This document shows, one piece after another, positions 46,231 to 55,512 of a DNA stretch of 64,000 nt. Made by a program: the position numbers and the translations under genes. The stretch lies in NCBI RefSeq assembly GCF_001402875.1, contig NZ_CP012946.1:3574001-3638000 (forward strand). Direction: 5' to 3'. This stretch comes from Blastochloris viridis (GTDB lineage: Bacteria > Pseudomonadota > Alphaproteobacteria > Rhizobiales > Xanthobacteraceae). A model generated the notes under the pieces. That model saw nothing but the letters and a program-made list of their open reading frames with translations, ran no database searches and was not told where the DNA came from. The stretch's first letter is position 1; each line of letters starts with the position of its first letter.

Positions 46231-47559
46231 ATGAGTTCCCTCGAACGATCCGACGGCGCCGACGATTCGGCCCGCGCCGGCTTCGCCGGCCGGCTGGCGG
46301 CGGCGCGCCGGGTCCTGCTCGCCGCAGCCCTGGCCGGGGGTATCGGCGTGGTGGCGGGCGGGCTCGATCCCGTCGTCGCCATCGCCGGCTTCGGCGTGGT
46401 GGCGGCCGCGGCGCTGCTGCCCGGGCGGGCACGGCGGCGGGACCTTTCCGTGGCGTCGAGCCAGACCCAGCCGCCGGTGCCCGACGACCGCCTCGCCCGA
46501 CTGGTGGCGGCGCTGCCGGACGCGGCACTGCTGGTCGACCGCCGCGCCATCGTGCTGGCCGCCAATGCCCGGATCGAGGCGGCCGCCGGCCCGCCGCAGC
46601 TCGGCGAGCCGCTGTCGTTCACGCTGCGCATTCCCGAGGTGCTGGAAGCGGTGCGCGCGGTGGCCGGCGGCGGCCCGGCCCGGCGCGTCGAGTTCCAGGC
46701 CCGCATTCCGGTCGACCGCTGGTTCGAGGCCCACGTCGCCCCGGTGCGGTTTTCCGAACCCGCGCCCGAGGCCGCGGCGGCGGCCAGTTCGCCCGACGTG
46801 GTGCTGGTGATGCTGCGCGACCTGACCCAGCAGCGCCGGCTGGAGCAGATGCGGGCCGATTTCGTCGCCAATGCCAGCCACGAGCTGCGCACCCCGCTGG
46901 CCTCGCTGTCCGGCTTCATCGAAACCCTGCAGGGGCCGGCCCGCAACGACGTCGCCGCGCGCGAGCGCTTCCTCGGCATCATGGCCGAGCAGGCCAAGCG
47001 GATGTCACGCCTGATCGACGATCTTCTGTCGCTGTCGCGGATCGAGCTCAACCTTCACATCCGCCCGGAACGGCGGGTCGATCTCGTCCATGTCGTGCGC
47101 GAGGTGATCGACGCGCTCGGCCCGCTCGCCGAGGAGCGCGGCGTCGCGCTCCGCCTCATCGAGCAGGCGCCGAGCCTGCCGGTGCAGGGCGACCGCGACG
47201 AGCTGATCCGGGTGTTCGAGAACCTGGTCGAGAACGCGCTGAAATACGGCGGCAGCGACAAGGGCATCGAGATCGTCTGCGCCGCGAGCGCGCGCGAGGA
47301 CGGCACCCGCGAGGCGGTGGTGTCGGTGATCGACTACGGCCCCGGCATCGCCCCGGAGCATCTGCCCCGCCTCACCGAGCGGTTTTACCGGATCGACGTG
47401 CCGCGCAGCCGCGAGCAGGGCGGTACCGGGCTCGGGCTCGCCATCGTCAAGCACATCGTCAACCGCCACCGCGGACGCATGGCGATTACCAGCGACGTCG
47501 GCCGCGGCACCGCCTTCGTTATCCGGCTCGATTTGGCACATAGCCCGTTAAGCGGCTGA
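46231..47559 (+). CDS. phoR: PhoR phosphate-sensing histidine kinase
   Basis: 442 residues from ATG 46231 (46207 is an alternative). Two hydrophobic helices near the N-terminus (about 30-75) form a membrane anchor, then a PAS domain (DDRLARLVAALPDAALLVDR...) follows. The H box is FVANASHELRTPLASLSGF with the phosphorylated His, and the ATPase part has FENLVENALKYGG, VIDYGPGIAPEHL and GGTGLGLAIVKHIV. PhoR senses the Pst system through PhoU and phosphorylates PhoB. It lies 158 bp upstream of pstS, separated by the Pho box. Confidence 0.92.
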   Translation: MSSLERSDGADDSARAGFAGRLAAARRVLLAAALAGGIGVVAGGLDPVVAIAGFGVVAAAALLPGRARRRDLSVASSQTQPPVPDDRLARLVAALPDAALLVDRRAIVLAANARIEAAAGPPQLGEPLSFTLRIPEVLEAVRAVAGGGPARRVEFQARIPVDRWFEAHVAPVRFSEPAPEAAAAASSPDVVLVMLRDLTQQRRLEQMRADFVANASHELRTPLASLSGFIETLQGPARNDVAARERFLGIMAEQAKRMSRLIDDLLSLSRIELNLHIRPERRVDLVHVVREVIDALGPLAEERGVALRLIEQAPSLPVQGDRDELIRVFENLVENALKYGGSDKGIEIVCAASAREDGTREAVVSVIDYGPGIAPEHLPRLTERFYRIDVPRSREQGGTGLGLAIVKHIVNRHRGRMAITSDVGRGTAFVIRLDLAHSPLSG

Positions 47560-47586
47560 AACCAAAGCCTTATCAATACGATCGAC

Positions 47587-47615
47587 TGTCACATAGGCTT
47601 CACGAGAGGGTCATA
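47587..47615 (+). promoter_or_regulatory. Triple Pho box upstream of pstS
   Basis: Three PhoB half-sites occur in the same orientation at exact 11-bp steps: CTGTCAC at 47587-47593, GCTTCAC at 47598-47604 and GGGTCAT at 47609-47615, separated by 4-bp spacers (ATAG, GAGA). The consensus half-site is CTGTCAT. This should give PhoB-dependent activation of the pst operon. It lies 103 bp before the pstS start. Confidence 0.75.
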
Positions 47616-47717
47616 CAAGCGTGGGAGCGGACCTGTAGCACTGTCCGCGCCAGAAGAGCCCTGCCCGCCGCCCGGAGGCGGTCATCGTGGTCGGCTCGCA
47701 ACGCAAGGAGATCTACC

Positions 47718-48740
47718 GTGAAGCTCACGACTTTCGCCAGCGCGCTCGCGCTCGTGGCGGCCGGCGCCCTCGTGTCCGGCACGGCCGAAGCTCGCGACCG
47801 CATCCAGGTGGTCGGCTCCTCGACCGTCTTCCCGTTCACCACCGCGGTCGCCGAGCGCTTCGGCCAGAAGTCCGGCAAGGCGCCGATCGTGGAGTCGACC
47901 GGCACCGGCGGCGGCATGAAGCTGTTCTGCGCCGGCGTCGGCGCCAACACCCCGGATGCGTCGAACGCCTCGCGCCGCATCACCAAGTCCGAATTCGACA
48001 CCTGCAAGCAGAACGGCATCACCCCGATCGAGGTGAAGGTCGGCTTCGACGGCATCGTGCTCGCCAACTCCAAGAAGGCGCGTGAGATCGACGTCACCCT
48101 CGAGCAGCTCTACCTCGCCCTCGCCGCCGAAATTCCGGGGCCGGACGGCAAGCTGGTGAAGAACCCGAACGAAAAGTGGTCGGACGTCGCGGCGAACCTG
48201 CCGAACCAGAAGATCGAGGTGCTCGGCCCGCCCCCGACTTCCGGCACCCGCGACGCCTTCAACGAAATGGCGATGGAAGGCGGCTGCAAGTCGGTGCAGA
48301 AGCGTCTCGGCATCAAGATCGAAGCCAAGCAGTGCATGCAGATTCGCGCCGACGGCGCCTATATCGAAGCCGGTGAGAACGACAACATCATCGTCCAGAA
48401 GCTCGACTCCAACCCGAATGCCTTCGGCGTGTTCGGCTATTCGTTCCTTGAGGAGAACCAGGACAAGATCCAAGGCTCCAAGATCAACGGCGTCGAGGAT
48501 AGCGTCGACAACATCGCCTCGGCCCAATACCCGCTGTCGCGCTCGCTCTACATCTACGTCAAGAAGGAGCACCTCGGCGTGATCCCGGGGCTGCAGGACT
48601 TCCTCAACGAGTACGTCTCCGAGGCCGCGTTCGGCGAAGACGGCTACCTGGAGAAGAAGGGCCTGGTGCCGCTGCCGAAGGCGGACCGCGACGCCGTCGC
48701 CAAGGCCGCCCGCGCCGGCACCGGCCTCGCCGGCCTGTGA
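47718..48740 (+). CDS. pstS: Phosphate ABC transporter substrate-binding protein PstS
   Basis: 340 residues from a GTG, with AAGGAG 9 bases upstream. A signal peptide (MKLTTFASALALVAAGALVSGTAEA) leads to RIQVVGSSTVFPFTTAVAER and STGTGGGMKLFCAGVG, the PstS phosphate-binding loops, and GPPPTSGTRDAFNEMA. There are several cysteines (FCAGVG, DTCKQNG, GGCKS, AKQCMQI) that could form disulfides. It captures periplasmic phosphate for the PstCAB channel. The Pho box lies upstream and a strong hairpin downstream, which would keep PstS above PstC levels. Confidence 0.95.
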   Translation: MKLTTFASALALVAAGALVSGTAEARDRIQVVGSSTVFPFTTAVAERFGQKSGKAPIVESTGTGGGMKLFCAGVGANTPDASNASRRITKSEFDTCKQNGITPIEVKVGFDGIVLANSKKAREIDVTLEQLYLALAAEIPGPDGKLVKNPNEKWSDVAANLPNQKIEVLGPPPTSGTRDAFNEMAMEGGCKSVQKRLGIKIEAKQCMQIRADGAYIEAGENDNIIVQKLDSNPNAFGVFGYSFLEENQDKIQGSKINGVEDSVDNIASAQYPLSRSLYIYVKKEHLGVIPGLQDFLNEYVSEAAFGEDGYLEKKGLVPLPKADRDAVAKAARAGTGLAGL

Positions 48741-48779
48741 CGAAAGCGGGGCTTGCGTCAGCACGCGGTTCGAAGGCCT

Positions 48780-48909
48780 GATCGGCCGGAAACCGTATCC
48801 GCGAGCGCAGGCCCCTGTCGCGTGCCGCATCCGGCCCCGCGCCGGATGCGGGGCGCCTGACGGCGCCGACGAATCTGCGATCGGAACCCACGGCCGGCTG
48901 CCGCTGCCG
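48780..48909. repeat. Dispersed repeat, copy B
   Basis: GATCGGCCGGAAACCGTAT at 48780-48798 matches copy A (5305-5323) at 18 of 19 bases. AATCTGCGATCGGAACCCAC begins the second block (48872-48909), which matches the reverse complement of 54831-54859 at 20 of the first 21 bases. A hairpin pair lies between the two blocks, which may be an insertion. Confidence 0.65.
48825..48867 (+). terminator. Tandem hairpins after pstS
   Basis: CCGCATCCGG (48825-48834) and CCGGATGCGG (48842-48851) form a 10-bp stem with a 7-base loop, followed by GGCGCC-TGAC-GGCGCC (48852-48867). No T-run follows. They may act as a partial terminator or as an RNA-stabilising structure that lets pstS be expressed more than pstC. 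Confidence 0.55.
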
Positions 48910-49208
48910 TTGGTACGACACGGGCGGGCCGGCTGGCCGGATGCGGTGAGCAGACCCGGTCGAGAGCGTGTTCTGCAACGGTGGCAACAGCTTTGCGGAC
49001 GACAGCGCGACAACCCAACCTTGGAGCACCCGGCCGGCCGCATTGGTCCGGCCGATGCTCTGGTGGTTCGATCCCGGCGGCTGAATTCGCAGACGTCGGG
49101 ACAAATCGGCCCACAAGCTTTTGAGTCTGTGGGTGAAATTCACCGGACGCCCGGACGCCTCGCGGCACTGGGCACCCGGTTTCATCCACTAGCCCGGCGG
49201 ACTTGTCG

Positions 49209-50588
49209 ATGATCTTCTGGATGTTCGTGAGCGTGTTCGCGCTGGCCTTGGCCTGCATCGTCCTCGGCCGCAACCGAGCGCTCGGCGTGGTGAATGGCGA
49301 GTTCTCGAAACTCCATTCGCTGCCCACCTATCACGGCGGCTGGCTGGCGCTGGTCTGCGCCGGGCCCGGCTTTATGCTGGTCGTGCTGTGGACGCTGATC
49401 GTTCCGCGGATCGAACGCATCATCATCTTCGACCGGTTCTCCGACCGCATCGGCGGGCTGGGGCCGGCCCAGCTCGAGGGCATGTGGCGCGACGTCCGCG
49501 CCATGGTCGAGGGCGGCGTCCCCGGCATCCAGGACGCGCTGCGCGCGGAGGCGGCGCAGAGCTATGCCAGCCTCCACGCCGGCTCCACGGCGATGCTGGC
49601 GGTGCTGCTCGCCATCGTGCTGGCGGTCGGCTTCGCCTATGGCTGGCGCAAGATCGCGCCGCCATTCCGCGCCCGCCACCGGGTCGAGGGCGCGGTCAAG
49701 GTGTTCCTGGTCGCCTGCGCCATCTTCGCCGTTCTCATCACCATCGGCATCGTGTTCTCGCTGATCGCGGAGTCGCTGCGCTTCTTCACCTACGTCTCGC
49801 CGATCGACTTTCTGTTCGGCCTGTCCTGGACGCCGCAGCAGATGGCGTTCCGCGCCGACCAGGTCGGCGGCGAGGCGGCGTTCGGCTTCCTGCCGCTGCT
49901 GGCCGGCACCCTGCTGATCACCGCGATCGCCATCGCGGTGGCAGCGCCGATCGGTCTTCTGTCGGCGATCTACCTGTCCGACTACGCCTCCAAATCGGTG
50001 CGTGCCGTCGGCAAGCCGGTGCTGGAGGTGCTGGCCGGCATTCCGACCGTGGTCTACGGCTTCTTCGCGGCGCTGACGGTGGCGCCCGCCATCCGCGACG
50101 CCGGCACCCAGCTCACGCTCGACGTGTCGTCGGAAAGCGCGCTGGCCGCCGGCGTGGTGATGGGCATCATGATCGTGCCGTTCGTGTCCTCGCTGTCAGA
50201 CGACGTCATCAACGCGGTGCCGCAGACGCTGCGCGACGGCTCGCTGGCGATGGGCGCGACCAAGTCGGAGACCATCCGCAAGGTGGTGCTGCCGGCGGCG
50301 CTGCCGGGCATCGTGTCCTCGCTGATCCTGGCGGTGAGCCGCGCCATCGGCGAGACCATGATCGTGATCATGGCCGCCGGCCTTGCCGCCAACCTCACGC
50401 TCAACCCGCTGGAAGCGGTCACCACCGTCACTGTTCAGATCGGCACGCTTCTGACCGGCGACCAGGAGTTCGACAGTCCCAAGACGCTGGCGGCGTTCGC
50501 GCTCGGCCTCGCCTTGTTCCTCATCACCCTCGTCCTCAACATGATCGCGCTGCGCGTGGTCAACCGTTATCGGGAACAATATGAGTGA
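49209..50588 (+). CDS. pstC: Phosphate ABC transporter permease PstC
   Basis: 459 residues from ATG 49209 (a TTG at 49203 is an alternative). It has two N-terminal helices with a periplasmic segment between them, a feature of the longer alphaproteobacterial PstC, then the permease core: LLSAIYLSDYASKSVRAVGK, LEVLAGIPTVVYGFFAALTV, and the coupling motif DVINAVPQTLRDGSLAMGAT with LILAVSRAIGETMIVIMAAG. It forms the membrane channel with PstA. Its end overlaps the start of pstA (ATGAGTGA). Confidence 0.93.
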   Translation: MIFWMFVSVFALALACIVLGRNRALGVVNGEFSKLHSLPTYHGGWLALVCAGPGFMLVVLWTLIVPRIERIIIFDRFSDRIGGLGPAQLEGMWRDVRAMVEGGVPGIQDALRAEAAQSYASLHAGSTAMLAVLLAIVLAVGFAYGWRKIAPPFRARHRVEGAVKVFLVACAIFAVLITIGIVFSLIAESLRFFTYVSPIDFLFGLSWTPQQMAFRADQVGGEAAFGFLPLLAGTLLITAIAIAVAAPIGLLSAIYLSDYASKSVRAVGKPVLEVLAGIPTVVYGFFAALTVAPAIRDAGTQLTLDVSSESALAAGVVMGIMIVPFVSSLSDDVINAVPQTLRDGSLAMGATKSETIRKVVLPAALPGIVSSLILAVSRAIGETMIVIMAAGLAANLTLNPLEAVTTVTVQIGTLLTGDQEFDSPKTLAAFALGLALFLITLVLNMIALRVVNRYREQYE

Positions 50589-52407
50589 CGTCGCGCTGCC
50601 CGGGACGGGCACTCCAACCATCACCCCCGAGGTCCACCAGACCGCGGCTGCCAAGGCCCGCCTGAAGAAGCGCTACCGCGCCGAGGCCCGCTTCAAGGCC
50701 TACGGACTGACGGCGATCCTGTTCGCCGTCACCTTCCTGGCGGTGTTCCTCGCCACCATCTTCATGCAGGGCGTGCCGGCGTTCTTCCAGAACTACGCCG
50801 CGCTGGAGGTCGATCTTCGCAAGGACAAGATCGACCCGGACGGCAGCCGCGATCCGCGCGCGATCGGCAATGCCGACTACGACGCGCTGGTGCGCGAGGC
50901 GCTCTATGCCGAGTTCCCGGGCGTGACCGGCCGGCCGGACCGCCGCGCGCTGCAGTCGGTGCTGTCGACCGGCGCCCCGGTGCTGCTGCGCCAGCAGGTG
51001 CTGGACAATCCGGACTGGATCGGCACCCGCCATCGGGTGTTCGTGCCGGTCGACGACGTCGCCGACATGTTCTTCAAGGGCCTGATGACCCCGGTCGAGA
51101 CGCGGCCCGGCCTCGGCGAGATCGGCGTCTCCGGCACCACCGGCACGGTGCAGCTGTCCTCCACCATCAACAATTTCGAGGCGGTGGTGACCGAGGTGAA
51201 GGCCGAGCTGCGCGCGGCGGCCGATCGGGCGCGGGCCGACCTCGCCGGCAAGGAGCGCGTGGTGGTGCATCTGGAGCGCGACATCGCCCAGCTGCGCAGC
51301 CGCCCGACTTCGCCCGCCAACGAGGCGCGCATCCAGACCGAGAGCCGCGCGCTCGATTCCACCCGCCACGACGCCGCCGAACTGCGCACCCGTGCCGAGG
51401 CGCTGGAGGCCCGCGCCGCCGCCGCCGACGAGCGCGAAGCGCTGGAGCGCTCGATCCCGAGCTATTTCGTCCGCATCCATGGCGGCGTGATCAAGCTCAC
51501 CGCGCTGTCCAGCGCCACGGCCGAGGGCCAGGTGATCGTGCCCCTGACCTCGGACGCCGTCGCCGGTCCCGGCGAATGGCAGATCATGCGCTTCGCGGTG
51601 CCGGAGGCCAGCCGCCGCATCGGCGACCGCGAGATCGTGTTCCTCGAACTCCTCAAGGAACGCGGCATGATCGAGCAGCGCATCTCGCGCGAGTTCTTCA
51701 CCGGCGGCGCCAGCCGCGAGCCGGAGATGGCCGGCGTCTGGGTCGCGATCGTCGGCTCCATCCTGACGCTGGCGGTCACGCTGGGGCTGGCGTTCCCGGT
51801 CGGCGTCGCCGCCGCGGTGTACCTGGAGGAGTTCGCGCCTAAAAACCGCTTCACCGAGCTGGTCGAGGTCAACATCAACAATCTCGCCGCGGTGCCCTCG
51901 ATCATCTATGGCCTGCTCGGCCTTGCGGTGTTTCTCAACTTCTTCGACATGCCGCGCTCGGCCCCGCTGGTCGGCGGCCTGGTGCTGGCGCTGATGACGC
52001 TGCCGATCATCATCATCGCCTCGCGCGCCGCCATCCGCGCGGTGCCGCCCTCGATCAAGGAGGCCGCGCTCGGGGTCGGCGCCTCGCACCAGCAGGCGGT
52101 GTTTCACCACGTGCTGCCGCTGGCGATGCCGGGCATCCTGACCGGCACCATCCTCGGCATGGCTCACGCCCTCGGCGAAACCGCGCCGCTGCTGATGATC
52201 GGCATGGTGGCGTTCGTGGTCGACCTGCCCAAGGGCTTCACCGACGCCGCCACCTTGCTGCCGGTCCAGATCTTCATGTGGGCCGACTTCCCCGAACTCG
52301 CCTTCCAGCAGAAGACCGCCGCCGCGATCATCCTGCTGCTGGCGTTCCTGATCTGCATGAACGCTTTCGCCATCGTGCTGCGCAAGCGCTTCGAGCGCCG
52401 CTGGTGA
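50581..52407 (+). CDS. pstA: Phosphate ABC transporter permease PstA, with extended coiled-coil domain
   Basis: 608 residues, unusually long: E. coli PstA has about 296 and forms with the DUF3333 N-terminus have about 430-450. After the first helix (about 42-64), a large region to about 380 should be periplasmic. Residues 200-292 are a strongly charged helix with a heptad look ([52 protein letters not shown]), probably a coiled coil. The permease core begins near 385 ([20 protein letters not shown]) and has the [20 protein letters not shown] loop, [34 protein letters not shown] and [14 protein letters not shown]. Coupled to pstC and pstB. Confidence 0.92.
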   Translation: MSDVALPGTGTPTITPEVHQTAAAKARLKKRYRAEARFKAYGLTAILFAVTFLAVFLATIFMQGVPAFFQNYAALEVDLRKDKIDPDGSRDPRAIGNADYDALVREALYAEFPGVTGRPDRRALQSVLSTGAPVLLRQQVLDNPDWIGTRHRVFVPVDDVADMFFKGLMTPVETRPGLGEIGVSGTTGTVQLSSTINNFEAVVTEVKAELRAAADRARADLAGKERVVVHLERDIAQLRSRPTSPANEARIQTESRALDSTRHDAAELRTRAEALEARAAAADEREALERSIPSYFVRIHGGVIKLTALSSATAEGQVIVPLTSDAVAGPGEWQIMRFAVPEASRRIGDREIVFLELLKERGMIEQRISREFFTGGASREPEMAGVWVAIVGSILTLAVTLGLAFPVGVAAAVYLEEFAPKNRFTELVEVNINNLAAVPSIIYGLLGLAVFLNFFDMPRSAPLVGGLVLALMTLPIIIIASRAAIRAVPPSIKEAALGVGASHQQAVFHHVLPLAMPGILTGTILGMAHALGETAPLLMIGMVAFVVDLPKGFTDAATLLPVQIFMWADFPELAFQQKTAAAIILLLAFLICMNAFAIVLRKRFERRW

Positions 52408-52453
52408 CAGGCGGCATGCCGGACAGCAGCATGAATCCTTTCGGAGTATATTG

Positions 52454-53272
52454 ATGACCACGATGCCGAACTTTGAAACGGCCGCTTCCGGAACGGCGCA
52501 GCCTCATCTCGACCGCCCGGCCAAGGTCGTCGCCAAGGGCGTGAACGTCTATTACGGCGACAAGCAAGCGCTGAAGGAGGTGTCGATCGAGATCGCCGCC
52601 CGCGCGGTGACCTCCTTCATCGGCCCGTCCGGCTGCGGCAAATCGACCTTCCTGCGCTGCATCAACCGGATGAACGACACCATCGCCAACTGCCGCGTCG
52701 CCGGCCACATCACCATCGACGGCCAGGACATCTACGATTCCTCGCTCGACGTGGTGCAGCTGCGCGCCCAGGTCGGCATGGTGTTCCAAAAGCCCAACCC
52801 GTTCCCGAAATCGGTGTTCGAGAACGTCGCCTACGGCCCGCGCATCCACGGCCTCGCCCGCAGCAAGGCCGACCTTGAGGAGGTCGTGATCTCCAGCCTG
52901 CAGAAGGCCGGGCTGTTCGAGGAGGTCAAGGACCGGCTCGACGACCCCGGCACCGGGCTGTCCGGCGGCCAGCAGCAGCGCCTGTGCATCGCCCGCGCCA
53001 TCGCGGTGTCGCCGGAGGTGATCTTGATGGACGAGCCGTGCTCGGCGCTCGACCCGATCGCAACCGCCAAGATCGAGGAATTGATCGACGAGCTGCGCGA
53101 GAACTACACCATCATCATCGTCACCCACTCCATGCAGCAGGCGGCGCGGGTGTCGCAGCGGACGGCCTTCTTCCATCTCGGCGTGCTGGTCGAGGACGGC
53201 CATACCGACGTCATCTTCACCAACCCCAAGGACCGCCGCACCCTCGACTACATCACCGGCCGGTTCGGTTGA
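52454..53272 (+). CDS. pstB: Phosphate ABC transporter ATPase PstB
   Basis: 272 residues from ATG 52454, with GGAG upstream; a TTG one codon before is possible. Walker [21 protein letters not shown], the Q loop [20 protein letters not shown], signature [20 protein letters not shown], Walker [21 protein letters not shown] and the H-loop [15 protein letters not shown] are complete. It powers phosphate import and also signals to PhoR. It lies between pstA and phoU in the usual order. Confidence 0.97.
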   Translation: MTTMPNFETAASGTAQPHLDRPAKVVAKGVNVYYGDKQALKEVSIEIAARAVTSFIGPSGCGKSTFLRCINRMNDTIANCRVAGHITIDGQDIYDSSLDVVQLRAQVGMVFQKPNPFPKSVFENVAYGPRIHGLARSKADLEEVVISSLQKAGLFEEVKDRLDDPGTGLSGGQQQRLCIARAIAVSPEVILMDEPCSALDPIATAKIEELIDELRENYTIIIVTHSMQQAARVSQRTAFFHLGVLVEDGHTDVIFTNPKDRRTLDYITGRFG

Positions 53273-53289
53273 ACCGCGCGGAGGAATTC

Positions 53290-54009
53290 ATGACGGAACA
53301 TACCGTGCGCTCATACGACACCGATCTGGTCGAGCTGCGCCAGCGCATCGCCGAGATGGGCGGGCTCGCCGAAAAGATGCTGAGCGAGGCGATGCAGGCT
53401 CTGCTCAAGCGCGATCTCATCCTGGCCCAGACCGCCATCGTCGCCGACCGCCGGCTCGACCTGCTGCAGCGCGAGGTCGAGGACAAGGCGGTGCTCACCA
53501 TCACCAAGCGTCAGCCGGTGGCCTCGGACCTGCGCGAGATTGTCGCCGCGATGCGGCTCGCCAGCGACATCGAGCGCATCGGCGACCTCGCCAAGAACAT
53601 CGCCAAGCGCGTGGTGGCGATGAACGGCGAATACCCGCCGCTCAAGGTGGTGTTCGGCGCCGTCAATTTGTCGACCCTGGTGCTGGCGCAGCTGAAGGAC
53701 GTGCTGGACGCCTACGCCCAGCGCAGCGTCGAGCTGTCGCTGGAGGTGTGGAAGCGCGACGACGAGGTCGACGCCCTCTACACCTCGCTGTTCCGCGAGC
53801 TTCTGACCTACATGATGGAAGACCCGCGCAACATCACCTTCTGCACCCACCTGTTGTTCTGCGCCAAGAACATCGAGCGCATCGGCGACCACGCCACCAA
53901 CATCGCCGAGACCGCCTACTACCTCGTCACCGGTGAAGCGCTGCCGGGCGAGCGCCCGAAGATCGACACCACTGCCATCTCCCCCTTGCACGCGGCGGCA
54001 GACTCGTGA
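53290..54009 (+). CDS. phoU: PhoU phosphate signalling protein
   Basis: 239 residues from ATG 53290, preceded by GAGGA. Two three-helix bundles each carry the family metal-binding motif: AMRLASDIERIGDLAKNIAK and LLFCAKNIERIGDHATNIAE. PhoU links the Pst transporter to PhoR and turns PhoB activity down when phosphate is plentiful; loss of it is often toxic. It lies 17 bp after pstB and precedes phoB. Confidence 0.96.
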   Translation: MTEHTVRSYDTDLVELRQRIAEMGGLAEKMLSEAMQALLKRDLILAQTAIVADRRLDLLQREVEDKAVLTITKRQPVASDLREIVAAMRLASDIERIGDLAKNIAKRVVAMNGEYPPLKVVFGAVNLSTLVLAQLKDVLDAYAQRSVELSLEVWKRDDEVDALYTSLFRELLTYMMEDPRNITFCTHLLFCAKNIERIGDHATNIAETAYYLVTGEALPGERPKIDTTAISPLHAAADS

Positions 54010-54041
54010 GCTTCGAACACACCACCACCGGACCGCGCGCG

Positions 54042-54743
54042 ATGAGCACCAAGATTCTCATCGTCGAGGATGAGGAGCCCCTGACCCTCCTCCTGCGCTA
54101 CAACCTCGAAGCCGAGGGCTACGACGTCGACGCCGTCGGCCGCGGCGACGAGGCCGAGACCCGGCTGCGCGAGCGCCTGCCCGACCTGGTGTTGCTCGAC
54201 TGGATGCTGCCGGGCCTGTCCGGCATCGAGCTGTGCCGGCGCCTGCGGGCGCGGCCGGAAACCCAGCGGCTGCCGGTGATCATGCTGACCGCCCGCGGCG
54301 AGGAATCGGAGCGGGTGCGCGGGCTCGCCACCGGAGCCGACGATTATGTCGCCAAGCCGTTCTCGGTGCCGGAACTGCTCGCGCGCATCCGCGCGCTGCT
54401 GCGCCGCGCCAAGCCCGAGCACGTCGCCATGCTGCTCCGGTTCGGCGACCTCGAGCTCGACCGCGAAACCCGCCGCGTCCACCGCGCCGGCCGCGAGATC
54501 CACCTGGGCCCGACCGAGTTCCGCCTGCTCGAATTCCTGATGCAGTCGCCCGGCCGCGTCTTCACCCGCGAGCAGCTGCTCGACGGGGTGTGGGGCCACG
54601 ACGTCTATATCGACGAGCGCACGGTGGACGTCCACGTCGGCCGCCTGCGCAAGTCGATCAACCGCGGCCGCGAGCCCGACCCGATCCGCACCGTGCGCGG
54701 CGCCGGCTATTCCTTCAACGAGCTGTTCGCCCGCAGCGCGTGA
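54042..54743 (+). CDS. phoB: PhoB phosphate response regulator
   Basis: 233 residues from ATG 54042; a GTG at 54006 overlaps the phoU stop and would add 12 residues. The receiver domain starts TKILIVEDEEPLTLLLRYNL, with the phosphoacceptor Asp in LVLLDWMLPGLSG, MLTARGEE and the Lys in VAKPF. The OmpR/PhoB winged helix follows: HLGPTEFRLLEFLMQSPGRV, EQLLDGVWGHDVYIDERTVD and VHVGRLRKSI. It binds Pho boxes such as the one before pstS. It ends the pst-phoU-phoB operon. Confidence 0.95.
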   Translation: MSTKILIVEDEEPLTLLLRYNLEAEGYDVDAVGRGDEAETRLRERLPDLVLLDWMLPGLSGIELCRRLRARPETQRLPVIMLTARGEESERVRGLATGADDYVAKPFSVPELLARIRALLRRAKPEHVAMLLRFGDLELDRETRRVHRAGREIHLGPTEFRLLEFLMQSPGRVFTREQLLDGVWGHDVYIDERTVDVHVGRLRKSINRGREPDPIRTVRGAGYSFNELFARSA

Positions 54744-54830
54744 CCTTCGCCACCGCCGGGCCGCTGACGACGACGTGATTGGCAGCCGCGGCGGGTTCGG
54801 TGCGACAAATCGGCTCCGGTAATACCGGCG

Positions 54831-54859
54831 GCCGCCGCCGTTGGTTCCGATCGCAGATT
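54831..54859. repeat. Dispersed repeat, copy C (inverted)
   Basis: The reverse complement begins AATCTGCGATCGGAACCAAC and continues GGCGGCGGC, matching copy B at 48872. It overlaps the left arm of the following hairpin, so the repeat is itself part of a larger palindrome. Confidence 0.65.
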
Positions 54860-54896
54860 TTCGTGAAATCATTGATTTCGGGAACGAAAATCTGCG
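54852..54896. terminator. Long hairpin after phoB
   Basis: CGCAGATTTTCGT (54852-54864) and ACGAAAATCTGCG (54884-54896) are a perfect 13-bp inverted repeat, with inner GAAATC and GATTTC arms around ATT. It lies about 110 bp downstream of phoB, between it and the metal-efflux genes, and could end the pst operon. It contains T-runs inside the stem but none after it. Confidence 0.6.
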
Positions 54897-54901
54897 AACT
54901 T

Positions 54902-54935
54902 CAACGGCCCCATGCGTCAGCATCCGGGGCCGTTG
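54902..54935. repeat. Second hairpin after phoB
   Basis: CAACGGCCCC (54902-54911) and GGGGCCGTTG (54926-54935) form a 10-bp stem, and the loop itself contains ATGC-GTCA-GCAT. It lies 5 bp after the preceding hairpin. Confidence 0.7.
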
Positions 54936-54999
54936 GTATAGGCTGATCCGGAACCGCTCCAATGGCGTGACCGCGCCGGCCTGTGGCAGAAGCAACTCG

Positions 55000-55419
55000 A
55001 TGGCGCGATGGCTGCACCAGATCCTGACGTTTTGCCTCGCGATCGCGCTGATCGCGGGCGCGATGGTGCCGTCGCCGATGGCGGCAAGCCGGATCGCGAC
55101 CGGCCTTGACAGCCTGACGCCAGCCGCCAGCGCCGACCTCGCCACGGCCGACCTTGCCGCACCCGACGCTGCGCCGTGCCACGGTGCGGCGATGGCGATG
55201 GCGGGCGATGACGGCGGCGGCAATGCCGCGCCGCCGGCGGGCCATCGAATGCCGGCCTGCCCGCTGATGGCGTGCTGCATTGTCACCGTGCCCGCGCTGC
55301 CGACCGGCGCGGCCGGCATCGGTGCGCCGGTCACCGCCGGCACGGTGCTGCGGCTTGTGCTGGAGCGCGCCGGCGACGGCCACATCCCCTCGCCGCTGCC
55401 GAAGATTCCCCGAGCCTGA
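55000..55419 (+). CDS. Small secreted Cys/Met/His-containing protein upstream of Cu/Ag efflux genes
   Basis: 139 residues from ATG 55000. The N-terminus MARWLHQILTFCLAIALIAG is a signal peptide or anchor. The mature region has a metal-ligand-like stretch: CHGAAMAMAGDD and then GHRMPACPLMACCIVTV. I do not recognise the family. Because it precedes a YtkA-like gene and cusBA in the same direction, a periplasmic copper or silver contact is plausible but unproven. Longer in-frame starts run through the hairpins and are unlikely. Confidence 0.6.
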   Translation: MARWLHQILTFCLAIALIAGAMVPSPMAASRIATGLDSLTPAASADLATADLAAPDAAPCHGAAMAMAGDDGGGNAAPPAGHRMPACPLMACCIVTVPALPTGAAGIGAPVTAGTVLRLVLERAGDGHIPSPLPKIPRA

Positions 55420-55512
55420 GCGACGCGTTGCGCGGCCACTTGGCCGCGAGCCGTCCCGCGTGCCGAGCGGCCGCGGGCACGGATGACGTTTCCTCACATC
55501 TCGGAGATTTCC

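Larger units (their letters stand above)
48741..49208. other. pstS-pstC gap with hairpins and a dispersed repeat
   Basis: The 468-bp gap has no credible gene. It holds the dispersed repeat copy B (48780-48798 and 48872-48909) and the two hairpins at 48825-48867. Right of 48910 I see nothing that I can assign. Confidence 0.55.

Noticed and set aside
49060..49082. A TTCGATC motif resembling a tRNA T-loop
   Set aside because: The flanking bases do not pair as a T-stem and no acceptor or anticodon arm is found nearby.
50560..52461. Long minus-strand frame opposite pstA
   Set aside because: Antisense to a conserved permease; the translation is compositionally biased and matches no family.
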